Assembly (NCBI GenBank): GCA_024276455.1
Contig: JAJRXE010000330.1
Coordinates: 1-13,078 of the forward strand
Direction: 5' to 3'
Length of the DNA: 13,078 nt
DNA from: Calditrichota bacterium
GTDB taxonomy: Bacteria; Calditrichota; Calditrichia; RBG-13-44-9
The translations under genes and the position numbers were made by a program. The notes beneath the pieces are model-generated. The model had not been told where the DNA came from, ran no database searches, and worked only from the letters and a program-made list of their open reading frames with translations. Positions within the stretch are counted from its first letter, which is position 1; each line of letters opens with the position of its first letter. Below, piece after piece: positions 6,663-13,078 of the stretch.

Positions 6663-7406
6663 ATGAAGCTCTCAACCATAATTCTGGCAGCTGGTAAAGG
6701 CAAGAGAATGAAATCGGATTTGCCGAAAGTGCTTCATCCCCTTCATGGTCGGGCGATGATTCATTATGTGATCGATTTAGCCCAGCAAATTCATTCCGAA
6801 CGGATTGTGCTGGTGGTGGGACATAAAAAGGAACTGGTAGTGCAGGAAGTGCAAGGAAGGGGAGTGGACTTTGTAGAGCAAAGAGAACAGTTGGGAACCG
6901 GCCATGCGGTTTTGCAAGCTCGACCCCTGTTCGAAAATTACGACGGGGCAGTGTTGGTTCTGAACGGAGACGTTCCCCTTCTGTCGGTTGCCACCATCGA
7001 AAATCTTTTCCAGATGCACCGCAAAGAGCAGCCGGTGGTTAGCATGTTGACCGCCATCATGGACGATCCGACCGGTTACGGCCGCATTATCCGGGATGCC
7101 AATGGGTACGTTATTCGGAACGTGGAGGAGAAAGACGCCTCGCCGGAAATAAAGCTAATAAAAGAAGTGAACGTGGGTATTTACATTTTTGATGCGAAAC
7201 GTTTATTCGAAACCCTGCCGTTAGTTAAAAATGACAACAGCCAGGGCGAGTATTATTTGCCGGATGTAATCAAGATTTTTGTGGAGAATGGGGAAAAAGT
7301 GGTGGCCGTGACCGCCGAAAATCCGGAAGAAACCTTTGGAATTAACACCGTCGAACACCTGAGACAGGCGGAAGAAATTTATTCCAGACGGGTGGCGGTT
7401 TCTTGA
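6663..7406 (+). CDS. Stand-alone GlmU-type nucleotidyltransferase (UDP-GlcNAc pyrophosphorylase domain only)
   Basis: The product matches the N-terminal uridylyltransferase domain of GlmU, which makes UDP-GlcNAc from UTP and GlcNAc-1-phosphate for peptidoglycan and lipopolysaccharide. The signature loop LAAGKGKRMKSDLPKVLHP spans 8-26. Q76-LGTGHA, D103 (NGDVPLL), GYG 138-140, E155/E156, N170 (EVNVGI) and N228 (FGIN) align almost number for number with E. coli GlmU active-site positions. The protein stops at residue 247, after the linker-helix region, so the left-handed beta-helix acetyltransferase domain (about 200 residues) is absent. The stop is clean and the following DNA shows no remnant of that domain. 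The ATG has AAAGGAAA just upstream; an in-frame GTG at 6621 would add 14 unlikely residues. It probably belongs to the panBC transcript. Another nucleotide-sugar substrate remains possible. Confidence 0.85.
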   Translation: MKLSTIILAAGKGKRMKSDLPKVLHPLHGRAMIHYVIDLAQQIHSERIVLVVGHKKELVVQEVQGRGVDFVEQREQLGTGHAVLQARPLFENYDGAVLVLNGDVPLLSVATIENLFQMHRKEQPVVSMLTAIMDDPTGYGRIIRDANGYVIRNVEEKDASPEIKLIKEVNVGIYIFDAKRLFETLPLVKNDNSQGEYYLPDVIKIFVENGEKVVAVTAENPEETFGINTVEHLRQAEEIYSRRVAVS

Positions 7407-7971
7407 GCGCGGCCTCTTTGCGGATTGGGTAAAAGTCGGTCATTCTCTTTACGGAAAAAAACAGCCCCAGCTAACCGAAAAATAGTACGGACATTAAACT
7501 CATCCCGCTTGTTTTGAATTTCCTTTTGAATGAATTTCTGCTTCTCCGCCGAGCAGGCTGGTCGCACTGGCTGTTGTATTTTCGGTAAGTGATTGGGAAA
7601 ATTAAAGAAACCACCGAATCGTTGATCTGCACCGCGGTTGCTTGTTCATCACACCTTACCCCGATTGATTTGCTATCTTAACCTTTGTCCATGATTGCCC
7701 TGGCGGAAAAGGCAGTATTACCCGTCCGGATCGGGCATTATTTGATGCTGCCGGGCACATTTTGCCAGGCGGTGAGCAGGAAAAAACGTCCCGGTCGCGG
7801 CATCGGGGAGGGGCAACTGTGAAAATATTAACTTCCTCTGAAATTTGGAATGTAGATTTTAATATGCTAAATTAAGTGAACAATAATTGAAAAAATGATT
7901 TTTAAATTGGCTAAAGCAAGACGAAATGCTCTAAAACTGAAGACATTGATGTAAAAAGACGAGAGATCAAC
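7407..7971. other. Non-coding gap between the GlmU-like gene and rsmB
   Basis: No convincing gene is seen in these 565 bp on either strand. The middle part (about 7697-7822) is richer in G+C than its surroundings and holds a nested hairpin. A 43-codon plus-strand frame (7691-7822) overlaps that hairpin but has no ribosome site. The last 140 bp are very A+T-rich and probably hold the rsmB promoter; TTGGAA-N17-TAAATT (7850-7878) is a weak candidate. No clear terminator for the upstream operon is visible. Confidence 0.6.
7699..7769. repeat. G+C-rich nested inverted repeat (possible RNA hairpin)
   Basis: Three nested stems can form: CCTGGC (7699-7704) with GCCAGG (7764-7769), GGCAG (7711-7715) with CTGCC (7748-7752), and CCCG (7721-7724) with CGGG (7732-7735). 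Asymmetric internal loops separate them. There is no U-tract after it, so it is not an ordinary terminator. It may be a structured RNA, a repeat-family copy or chance. Confidence 0.35.
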
Positions 7972-9354
7972 ATGGAATCGAAAGAGACTTCCAATTTACC
8001 TCCGGAGGACAAAAATTACCTTTCGCAAATAAACGCGCGCGAGAAAATCATCGAAATACTCACCAAAGTGGACACCCAGCAGGCTTATTCCGACAAATTA
8101 CTGGATCGGGAAATTAAAGATTTTAGCGATGAAGATCGCCGTTTCATTACCGCGGTGGTGAACGGAGTGTTGCGCTGGAAATTGCGATTGGACTGGGTGC
8201 TACAACAACTTTACACGGGCGAATACGAGAACCTTTTGATTGAGGTGAAAAATAATTTACGTTCTTCCGTTTACCAGTTAATGTATCTGGATCGGATTCC
8301 CCCTTATGCCGTTTTGTACGAAGCGGTTGAAATTGCGAAAGGCCGCTTCAACCAGAAGACGGCGAATCTGGTGAATGCCGTGCTGCGCAATTTTTTACGG
8401 CAGCAGAAGAAATTCGAGATTCTGGAGACCCAACTCGATATTTTGGATCGGCTGGCGTTGAAATATTCCCACCCAAAGTGGATGATCCAGCGCTGGATTG
8501 AGTTCTGGGGAATCGATGAGGTGAGTCGAATGTGCGAGGTGAATAATAGCGAACCTCGTTTATCGGTGCGGATTAACGCCCAGCGGGCAAACCGGGAAGC
8601 CTTTTTTAAAATCCTGGACGAGAACGGGATTGCTTACCAGGTGCATCCCGATTTTGAAAATTTTGTCTGGATCGATAATTTTCAGCAATTTCGGAAGTTG
8701 GAATTTCTGAATAACGGTTGGGTGTCTGTGCAGGATGTAAGCACCGGCCTCCCGGTATTGATTCTGGATCCCCGACCGGGAGAATGGATTCTGGACATGT
8801 GTGCCGCCCCGGGCGGAAAAACCGGCTATCTGGCCGAAAAATTAAATGGCGAGGGAAAAATTTTTGCGGCCGATCGCCATTTCTCGCGAATTCGTTTGAC
8901 CCGGAGCAACTTAAAGCGGCTGGGGCTGGAAAACGTCAATTATTTGACGGCGGATTCCACCACCTTCCCTTCGAATGAAAAATTCGACAAAATCTTGATT
9001 GATGCTCCCTGTTCGGGTCTGGGGGTACTGCGGAAAAGAACCGATCTGAAATGGAAGCGTACCCTGCAGGATATCCTGAATATGCAAAAAATACAGCTAT
9101 CTTTGCTGGAAGAGGCTTCCCGGTTAATTAAAGATGAAGGGGCGATTGTGTACAGCACCTGTACCATCGAGCCCGAAGAGAATGAACAGGTGATCGAGCA
9201 GTTTCTGGAGAATCATCCTGAATTCAGCCTGGAACCGCTGGACCAATGGGTGCCAGGACACTATTTGTCCGGCCGTCAGTTTGTGCGGACATTTCCTCAT
9301 AAACACGAGATGGACGGATCGTTTGCAGTTCGCTTGAAAAAATTCCGCTCTTAA
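7972..9354 (+). CDS. rsmB: 16S rRNA (cytosine967-C5)-methyltransferase RsmB
   Basis: RsmB methylates C967 of 16S rRNA using S-adenosylmethionine. The 460-residue product has the expected two parts. Residues about 20-145 are a NusB-like RNA-binding domain (AREKIIEIL through TANLVNAVLRNFLR). Residues about 165-458 are the NOL1/NOP2/Sun methyltransferase domain. SAM-binding motif I is DMCAAPGGKT (275-284). Motif IV is DAPCSGLGVLRK with C347, and motif VI is YSTCTIEPEENE with the catalytic C397. C-terminal FPHKHEMDGSFAVRLKK is typical. The N-terminus carries about 18 extra polar residues. The ATG at 7972 has only a weak GAGAG ribosome site. The gene stands alone between two long non-coding gaps. 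The NusB-like domain separates it from the related RsmF. Confidence 0.95.
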   Translation: MESKETSNLPPEDKNYLSQINAREKIIEILTKVDTQQAYSDKLLDREIKDFSDEDRRFITAVVNGVLRWKLRLDWVLQQLYTGEYENLLIEVKNNLRSSVYQLMYLDRIPPYAVLYEAVEIAKGRFNQKTANLVNAVLRNFLRQQKKFEILETQLDILDRLALKYSHPKWMIQRWIEFWGIDEVSRMCEVNNSEPRLSVRINAQRANREAFFKILDENGIAYQVHPDFENFVWIDNFQQFRKLEFLNNGWVSVQDVSTGLPVLILDPRPGEWILDMCAAPGGKTGYLAEKLNGEGKIFAADRHFSRIRLTRSNLKRLGLENVNYLTADSTTFPSNEKFDKILIDAPCSGLGVLRKRTDLKWKRTLQDILNMQKIQLSLLEEASRLIKDEGAIVYSTCTIEPEENEQVIEQFLENHPEFSLEPLDQWVPGHYLSGRQFVRTFPHKHEMDGSFAVRLKKFRS

Positions 9355-9365
9355 AATTCCGGAAT

Positions 9366-9386
9366 GGCCGGTTTTCTTAGCCGGCC
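9366..9386 (+). terminator. Weak candidate terminator hairpin after rsmB
   Basis: GGCCGG (9366-9371) pairs with CCGGCC (9381-9386) around a nine-base loop, 12 bp after the rsmB stop. The stem is strong but no T-tract follows, so it may be only an mRNA 3'-end hairpin or need Rho. Confidence 0.35.
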
Positions 9387-9603
9387 TCCCGCCAGTGTCG
9401 AATTTTTATCCACGTCTCTGACTAATTATTAAACCCTCTTGCCGGATGATTGAATTATTCTTACCGCGCCGCCTTTCAATCCTCCGCTAATTATTCCCCA
9501 TTGTCGAAAATTCCACCAGTTTTTTTATTGATTTTGTATTAAAATTAACCACTTTTCCAGTCGCAATATTTGTAACTGATTGTTTATTAATGATTTGGAT
9601 GAT

Positions 9604-9619
9604 TGGCATATTATTTGCC
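9604..9619 (+). promoter_or_regulatory. Sigma-54-type (-24/-12) promoter element
   Basis: TGGCAT-A-TTAT-TTGC matches the TGGCAC-N5-TTGCA consensus with the invariant GG (9605-9606) and GC (9617-9618) ten bases apart, as required. Predicted start is near 9630. The next genes in this direction are a small unknown gene and the pilus ATPase, and sigma-54 control of pilus genes is well known in other bacteria. The same bases also form a TGGCA-N7-TGCCA palindrome, so an ordinary dimeric regulator site is the main alternative. The rpoN gene and an activator gene are not in view. Confidence 0.55.
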
Positions 9620-9737
9620 AGATTAATCATGAAGGCAAAAGGATTGTGAAGCTGGAGCATAGGCCTCTAATAATGTAATCGTTCGTGGTTCTTTGAAAAT
9701 AGCATGAGGTAAGATTTCTCTCCCGACGGTTTGATGA

Positions 9738-9755
9738 CTCCCCAGGGAAGGGGAG
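9738..9755 (+). repeat. Leader hairpin with an alternative pairing partner
   Basis: CTCCCC (9738-9743), loop AGGGAA, GGGGAG (9750-9755) form a tight hairpin. The same 3' arm can instead pair with TTTCTC-T-CCC at 9715-9724, matching GGGGAGAAA (9750-9758) with one bulge. The two folds exclude each other. No T-tract follows directly. Confidence 0.4.
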
Positions 9756-9836
9756 AAAATATTAAAACAATCAACGGTTTGAAAAAAGGGAATTTTGAAA
9801 AATTGGCCGGACAAAAAACAAGGGGTTGAGGAACGA

Positions 9837-9900
9837 AACGTCTGGACGTTGGAAGGTTTCAGTCGGGAGAGATCTGATCTCATGAAATTCCAGGATTTCA
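9837..9900 (+). repeat. Cluster of three short inverted repeats in the leader
   Basis: AACGT-CTGG-ACGTT (9837-9850), GAGATC-T-GATCTC (9869-9881) and TGAAAT-TCCAGG-ATTTCA (9883-9900) lie one after another within 64 bp. Each is a perfect palindrome apart from its short loop or centre. They may be RNA hairpins or DNA binding sites. No known riboswitch class was recognised. Confidence 0.35.
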
Positions 9901-10042
9901 GCTCAAAAATTTTACCTCTTCAGCAAAAAAAACTTATGCCGGTCTTTAAAAAGTCGAAAATGAAATAAATAATTTGCAAAAATTGGGAAAAGATATTCCA
10001 ATAGCCAGAAAAAACTTAGCTCTTGTAACACAAGGAGAAGTC

Positions 10043-10189
10043 ATGAACTTAAATAGCGACATTTTAAATCTCTATTTGTTTCTCAATATCGAGAGAGATC
10101 AAAAAAGTAGGGAACAATGGCTTATTCGGGTAACCGAACGATTCTTTCACACCCCGATTCGCTATTGGATTAATGAATTTTCGCTTTAA
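10043..10189 (+). CDS. Small protein of unknown function, 48 residues
   Basis: I do not recognise this family. The product begins MNLNSDILNLYLFLNIERD and ends RYWINEFSL. It is rich in Leu, Ile and aromatic residues alternating with charged ones. It has no signal peptide, transmembrane segment or cysteine, and could form amphipathic helices. The case for a gene is the ribosome site: AAGGAG at 10032-10037, five bases before the ATG, better than that of the following ATPase gene. The frame is open further upstream to a TTG at 9974, but the ATG with its ribosome site is the obvious start. It lies 91 bp upstream of, and in the same direction as, the PilB-like gene, downstream of the sigma-54-type element. 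A leader peptide or a small pilus-related protein are guesses. Confidence 0.5.
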   Translation: MNLNSDILNLYLFLNIERDQKSREQWLIRVTERFFHTPIRYWINEFSL

Positions 10190-10280
10190 TCCGATTGACT
10201 CATGAGAAAATTCAACGGAATAGCAATTTTCCCTTCATTTTTAATTCAATTTATTTTAATCGAAGAAAATACAGGCCAAC

Positions 10281-12593
10281 ATGGAAATCAGAACGGCACA
10301 TCGCTTTAAGGATGAATGGCTCGCCAAAGCATTAGTGGATTACGAGATAGTGGATAATACCTTTGTGGATGAATTACGGGCCAGATACGCGGACGAAGAG
10401 TACCTGGCGGACGTTTTAATAAAAAACAAGCATTTGTTACGCGAAGATATCGCCGATTTTGTGGAAAACATTCTCCAGATACCTTACGTGGATTTAAAAA
10501 ATGTGGAAGTTGATCCCAAGGCGGTTGAACAGGTTCCCGAAGAGGTGTGCCAGCGTTTTCTGGTTTTCCCCTTCGAATTGAAAGATGATCACATCAGTGT
10601 GGCGTTTTCGAATCCCTTTGATCTGGATGCCGAACGGGAAATTGCCTACTTAAGTGGCAAATTTGTGAAAACTTATTTCGCCTTCAACGAAGATATTCGA
10701 GAAAAAATTGCCGAATACTATTCTCCGGATAAGCTCATTGACAAGCTGGTGGATCGGGCCAATATCGATAAAGCAGTGAAAATAGCGGACGAGGGGAAAG
10801 ACAAGAAGGAATCTTCGGTGGTAAAGCTGGTGGCCCTGATTATCGGCGATGCCATTGACCAGGAAGCCAGCGATATTCATATCGAGCCCAAAGAAAAAGT
10901 TGTGGTGGTGCGCTACCGGATTGACGGGATTCTCCGTACGATTCTGGAAATTCCCAAGAGCATTCACAATTCTCTGGTCAGCCGAATAAAAATTCTTTCC
11001 AGTCTGGATATTGCCGAAACCCGAAAGCCGCAGGATGGAAAAGCCACGGTTTTTCATGAAGGCGCTGAGATTGATTTGCGAATTTCCGTTTTACCGACCA
11101 CTTTCGGAGAAAAAGTGGTTATTCGCATTCTGGACAGCCGGAAAGCCAAGGTTTCTTTTGAAGAATTGGGATTACAGGGGAAAAACCTGGAGCTGATTGA
11201 GCAGGTATTTAGCAAAACCCAGGGCATTATTCTGGTAACCGGTCCCACTGGTTCCGGTAAAACCACCACCCTGTACGCCGCTTTGAATCGTATCCGCAAT
11301 AACACCAATAACATTTTGACCATTGAGGATCCCATTGAATATGTGCTGGAAGGTGTCAACCAGGTTCAGGTGAACGAGAAAGCCGGGGTGACCTTTGCAT
11401 CGGCGCTGCGTTCTTTCTTGCGGCAGGATCCGGATGTGATTCTGGTGGGAGAAATCCGCGATCGGGAAACCGCCGAAATTGCCATTCAGGCCTCGCTAAC
11501 CGGGCATCTGGTGCTCAGTACCCTGCACACCAACGATGCGTTGGGGGCTATTACCCGCCTGCAGGACATGGGAATAGGCGCCTATAAAATCGCCTCCTCA
11601 TTAGAAGCGGTGATTGCTCAGCGGTTGGTACGTAAACTGTGCAAGGATTGTAAGAAAATCTCTCCGCCCACCGAAGATGAGAAGAAGTTAATCCCCTTTA
11701 TTCGGCAAATGGGGTACGAACCGAAATTTTACCACGCCGAGGGGTGTCAGAGTTGTGGATACACCGGTTACAAGGGGCGGATTGGTGTGTACGAAATTTT
11801 AATCATAGATGATGAAATCAAAGAGCTGATCAGTTCCGGTGCGCCGGCAAATGTCATCAAAAAAATGGCTCGCAAGAAAGGGTTCCGAACTTTGTACGAA
11901 GATGCCCTCGAACATATTGCCAAAGGGATTACGGATCTGAAAGAGGTTATGCGGGTGATTAGCAAAGCCGCTACTCTGGAGGTGAAAGAGGAGAGCGCTC
12001 CGCCAGCGGGTTCTTCCGCTGCCCGCCCGGAGAGGGAAGCATTAAGCGGTGGCAGCGAGGTCCGGGAGGTCGCGGAGAAAACCGAAGTCCCCGCCATACC
12101 CGAAAAATTCTCAGATGCTGTTTCCGGCGAAGAGGAACAGGAGCCACCGCGGGAAGTGCCTCGCATTTTACTGGTGGAAGACAACGAAGGAATGCGCAAG
12201 CTGGCGCGCACTCTGATTTCTAAAAAAACCAACTGGGAATTGTACGAGGCAGCCGACGGTGCCCAGGCACTGGAATTGGTAAACAAAGTCCGTCCCGATT
12301 TGATTGTGCTGGACATTATGATGCCCAACATGAACGGCTATGAGTTTCTGGAGAAAATTCGGCAAAACCTCGCCACCGCCACCATTCCGGTGCTCATTTT
12401 AACAGCGCTGGACAGCTACGAAAACGAGGTGAAAGGGTTTAGTCTGGGGGCAGACGATTACCTGACCAAACCCTACAATATCAATGTGCTTTTGGCGCGC
12501 ATGAAACGTCTGTTGATGAAAAATCGACCCCATTTTAAGGTCTCCAGCGAAATGGTCGGCAGTATCGATCCGAATAAAATGCGCTTAATTTAG
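10281..12593 (+). CDS. PilB/GspE-type pilus assembly ATPase fused to a C-terminal receiver domain
   Basis: The 770-residue product powers pilus extension or type II secretion at the inner membrane. Residues 35-150 form a GspE/PilB N-terminal domain without the usual RLG-type opening of c-di-GMP-binding MshEN repeats. Residues 180-565 form the hexameric ATPase: Walker A GPTGSGKTTT (321-330), Asp box EDPIEYVLEG (349-358), Walker B DPDVILVGEIRD (383-394), His box TGHLVLSTLHTNDA (407-420), and a zinc tetracysteine C454, C457, C489, C492 that marks assembly rather than retraction ATPases. Residues 566-622 are a Glu/Ala/Pro/Ser-rich linker. Residues 627-745 are a complete CheY-like receiver: E633-D634, phospho-acceptor D678 (LIVLDIMMPNMNG), T708, K730 (LTKPYN). 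Ordinary PilB ends near 565-570. The start has only a weak AGG upstream. The prepilin peptidase gene follows after 11 bp. Phosphorylation may tune ATPase activity; this is inference. Confidence 0.93.
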   Translation: MEIRTAHRFKDEWLAKALVDYEIVDNTFVDELRARYADEEYLADVLIKNKHLLREDIADFVENILQIPYVDLKNVEVDPKAVEQVPEEVCQRFLVFPFELKDDHISVAFSNPFDLDAEREIAYLSGKFVKTYFAFNEDIREKIAEYYSPDKLIDKLVDRANIDKAVKIADEGKDKKESSVVKLVALIIGDAIDQEASDIHIEPKEKVVVVRYRIDGILRTILEIPKSIHNSLVSRIKILSSLDIAETRKPQDGKATVFHEGAEIDLRISVLPTTFGEKVVIRILDSRKAKVSFEELGLQGKNLELIEQVFSKTQGIILVTGPTGSGKTTTLYAALNRIRNNTNNILTIEDPIEYVLEGVNQVQVNEKAGVTFASALRSFLRQDPDVILVGEIRDRETAEIAIQASLTGHLVLSTLHTNDALGAITRLQDMGIGAYKIASSLEAVIAQRLVRKLCKDCKKISPPTEDEKKLIPFIRQMGYEPKFYHAEGCQSCGYTGYKGRIGVYEILIIDDEIKELISSGAPANVIKKMARKKGFRTLYEDALEHIAKGITDLKEVMRVISKAATLEVKEESAPPAGSSAARPEREALSGGSEVREVAEKTEVPAIPEKFSDAVSGEEEQEPPREVPRILLVEDNEGMRKLARTLISKKTNWELYEAADGAQALELVNKVRPDLIVLDIMMPNMNGYEFLEKIRQNLATATIPVLILTALDSYENEVKGFSLGADDYLTKPYNINVLLARMKRLLMKNRPHFKVSSEMVGSIDPNKMRLI

Positions 12594-12604
12594 GAGGAGT
12601 GGGT

Positions 12605-13078
12605 ATGGATTATTGGCTGGCCTTTGTATTCGGAACCATTATTGGCAGTTTCCTGAATGTGTGCATTTACCGCATCCCGCGAAAAATTTCCTTGCTTAAA
12701 CCGCGGTCGTTTTGTCCCCATTGTGGCATCACCATTCCTTTCTATTACAATGTTCCGCTGCTCAGTTATTTGTTCTTGCGTGGTAAGTGTTTCCATTGCC
12801 ATCAAACCATTTCTCCGCGCTATTTCGCCGTGGAACTTCTTGGCGGACTGGTTACCCTGCTAACGTACTGGAAGTTCGGTTTGAGTCCCGAATTCGGTTT
12901 TTACCTGATTTTCATTTATTTCCTGATTGTTATTAGTTTTGTCGACCTCAGTACCTGGTTAATCTACAATCGGTTATTGATTTACCTGTTTTTATTTGGG
13001 ATCGGTTACAACCTAATTTTCCGTATTCTACCCTGGCAGGAGGTTTTTCTGGGGATTCTTGCGGGGGGAGGATCTCTA
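12605..13078 (+). CDS. pilD: Prepilin peptidase / N-methyltransferase (partial, 3' end outside window)
   Basis: This polytopic inner-membrane aspartyl protease cleaves the leader of type IV prepilins and methylates the new N-terminus. The first 158 residues are present. The first membrane helix ends in GSFLNVCIYRIP (14-25), a family signature. The cytoplasmic loop has the zinc-type tetrad C37-C40 (FCPHCG) and C62-C65 (CFHC), which marks the bifunctional peptidase-methylase type. ISPRYFAVELLGGL (69-82) is also conserved. The first catalytic aspartate is probably D114 in FVDLSTWLIYN. The second, in the GxGDxK motif, would lie beyond the window. AGGAGGAG (12592-12599) overlaps the stop of the ATPase gene and gives a strong ribosome site, so translation of the two genes is probably coupled. 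It is certainly cotranscribed with the ATPase gene unless a hidden promoter exists. Confidence 0.93.
   Translation, partial: MDYWLAFVFGTIIGSFLNVCIYRIPRKISLLKPRSFCPHCGITIPFYYNVPLLSYLFLRGKCFHCHQTISPRYFAVELLGGLVTLLTYWKFGLSPEFGFYLIFIYFLIVISFVDLSTWLIYNRLLIYLFLFGIGYNLIFRILPWQEVFLGILAGGGSL

Larger units (their letters stand above)
9355..10042. other. Long non-coding region ahead of the pilus genes
   Basis: This 688-bp stretch has no recognisable gene. In order it holds the post-rsmB hairpin, an A+T-rich section (about 9410-9600), a sigma-54-type element (9604-9619) and about 410 bp of possible 5' leader. The leader contains several short hairpins: 9738-9755, 9837-9850, 9869-9881 and 9883-9900. A TTG-initiated plus-strand frame of 57 codons (9795-9968) exists, but its ribosome site is poorly spaced and it overlaps these hairpins. 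Confidence 0.55.

Noticed and set aside
7379..7567. 62-codon minus-strand frame after the GlmU-like gene
   Set aside because: It starts at GTG without a ribosome site and overlaps the 3' end of the GlmU-like gene antisense. No domain recognised.
7699..7769. 6S RNA or tRNA-like RNA as the identity of the nested hairpin
   Set aside because: No tRNA T-arm or anticodon arrangement is present, and the length and bulge layout do not match 6S RNA.
9621..9700. Possible c-di-GMP riboswitch, prompted by GGCAAAAGG and GGCCTCTAA-like strings before a pilus gene
   Set aside because: The conserved ACGCAAAGC block and the paired helices of the class I aptamer are absent, so the resemblance is only in short strings.
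9623..9883. 86-codon minus-strand frame in the pilus leader
   Set aside because: No ribosome site, no recognisable family, and it lies antisense to the structured leader. It is more likely chance in a stop-poor stretch.
11768..12331. Open frame of 187 codons on the minus strand within the PilB-receiver gene
   Set aside because: Ser-rich low-complexity product that simply mirrors the linker and receiver coding sequence; no homology signal or ribosome site.

Overview
This window looks like bacterial chromosome of moderate G+C with A+T-rich intergenic gaps. It carries nine protein genes recognisable by family, two of them cut by the window edges, plus one small unknown gene. HrcA/CIRCE-type control of groESL, a sigma-54-like site and type IV pilus genes suggest a pilus-bearing, probably Gram-negative-type bacterium. 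The gene style (a stand-alone GlmU-like nucleotidyltransferase, a PilB ATPase ending in a receiver domain) would fit a lineage near the Calditrichota/FCB group. That placement is an impression, not a result. I see no rRNA, tRNA, CRISPR array, insertion sequence or prophage.

Layout, left to right. Positions 1-2368 lie on the minus strand and read, in transcription order, RNase H-like protein, crotonase-family enoyl-CoA hydratase, then a histidine kinase whose catalytic domain runs off the left edge. Positions 2369-2703 form a divergent control region. It holds a candidate minus-strand promoter, an inverted repeat resembling CIRCE half-sites in reversed order, three 10-bp phased AT-rich repeats, and a sigma-70-like promoter overlapped by a near-perfect CIRCE operator. 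groES and groEL follow and end at a strong intrinsic terminator (4665-4697).

Positions 4811-7406 hold panB, panC and a stand-alone GlmU-type uridylyltransferase domain, all on the plus strand. The first two make pantoate and then pantothenate, the precursor of coenzyme A. The third makes nucleotide sugars for the cell envelope and lacks the acetyltransferase half of normal GlmU. A 565-bp non-coding gap contains a G+C-rich nested hairpin. rsmB (16S rRNA m5C967 methyltransferase, 7972-9354) follows.

The right end is a type IV pilus locus. A 688-bp gap carries a sigma-54-type -24/-12 element (9604-9619) and a leader with several hairpins. Next come a 48-codon unknown gene with an excellent ribosome binding site, a PilB/GspE assembly ATPase fused to a C-terminal CheY-like receiver, and the 5' part of a prepilin peptidase (PilD). 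The receiver fusion, the sigma-54-like site, the small gene and the structured leader are the least ordinary parts of the window.
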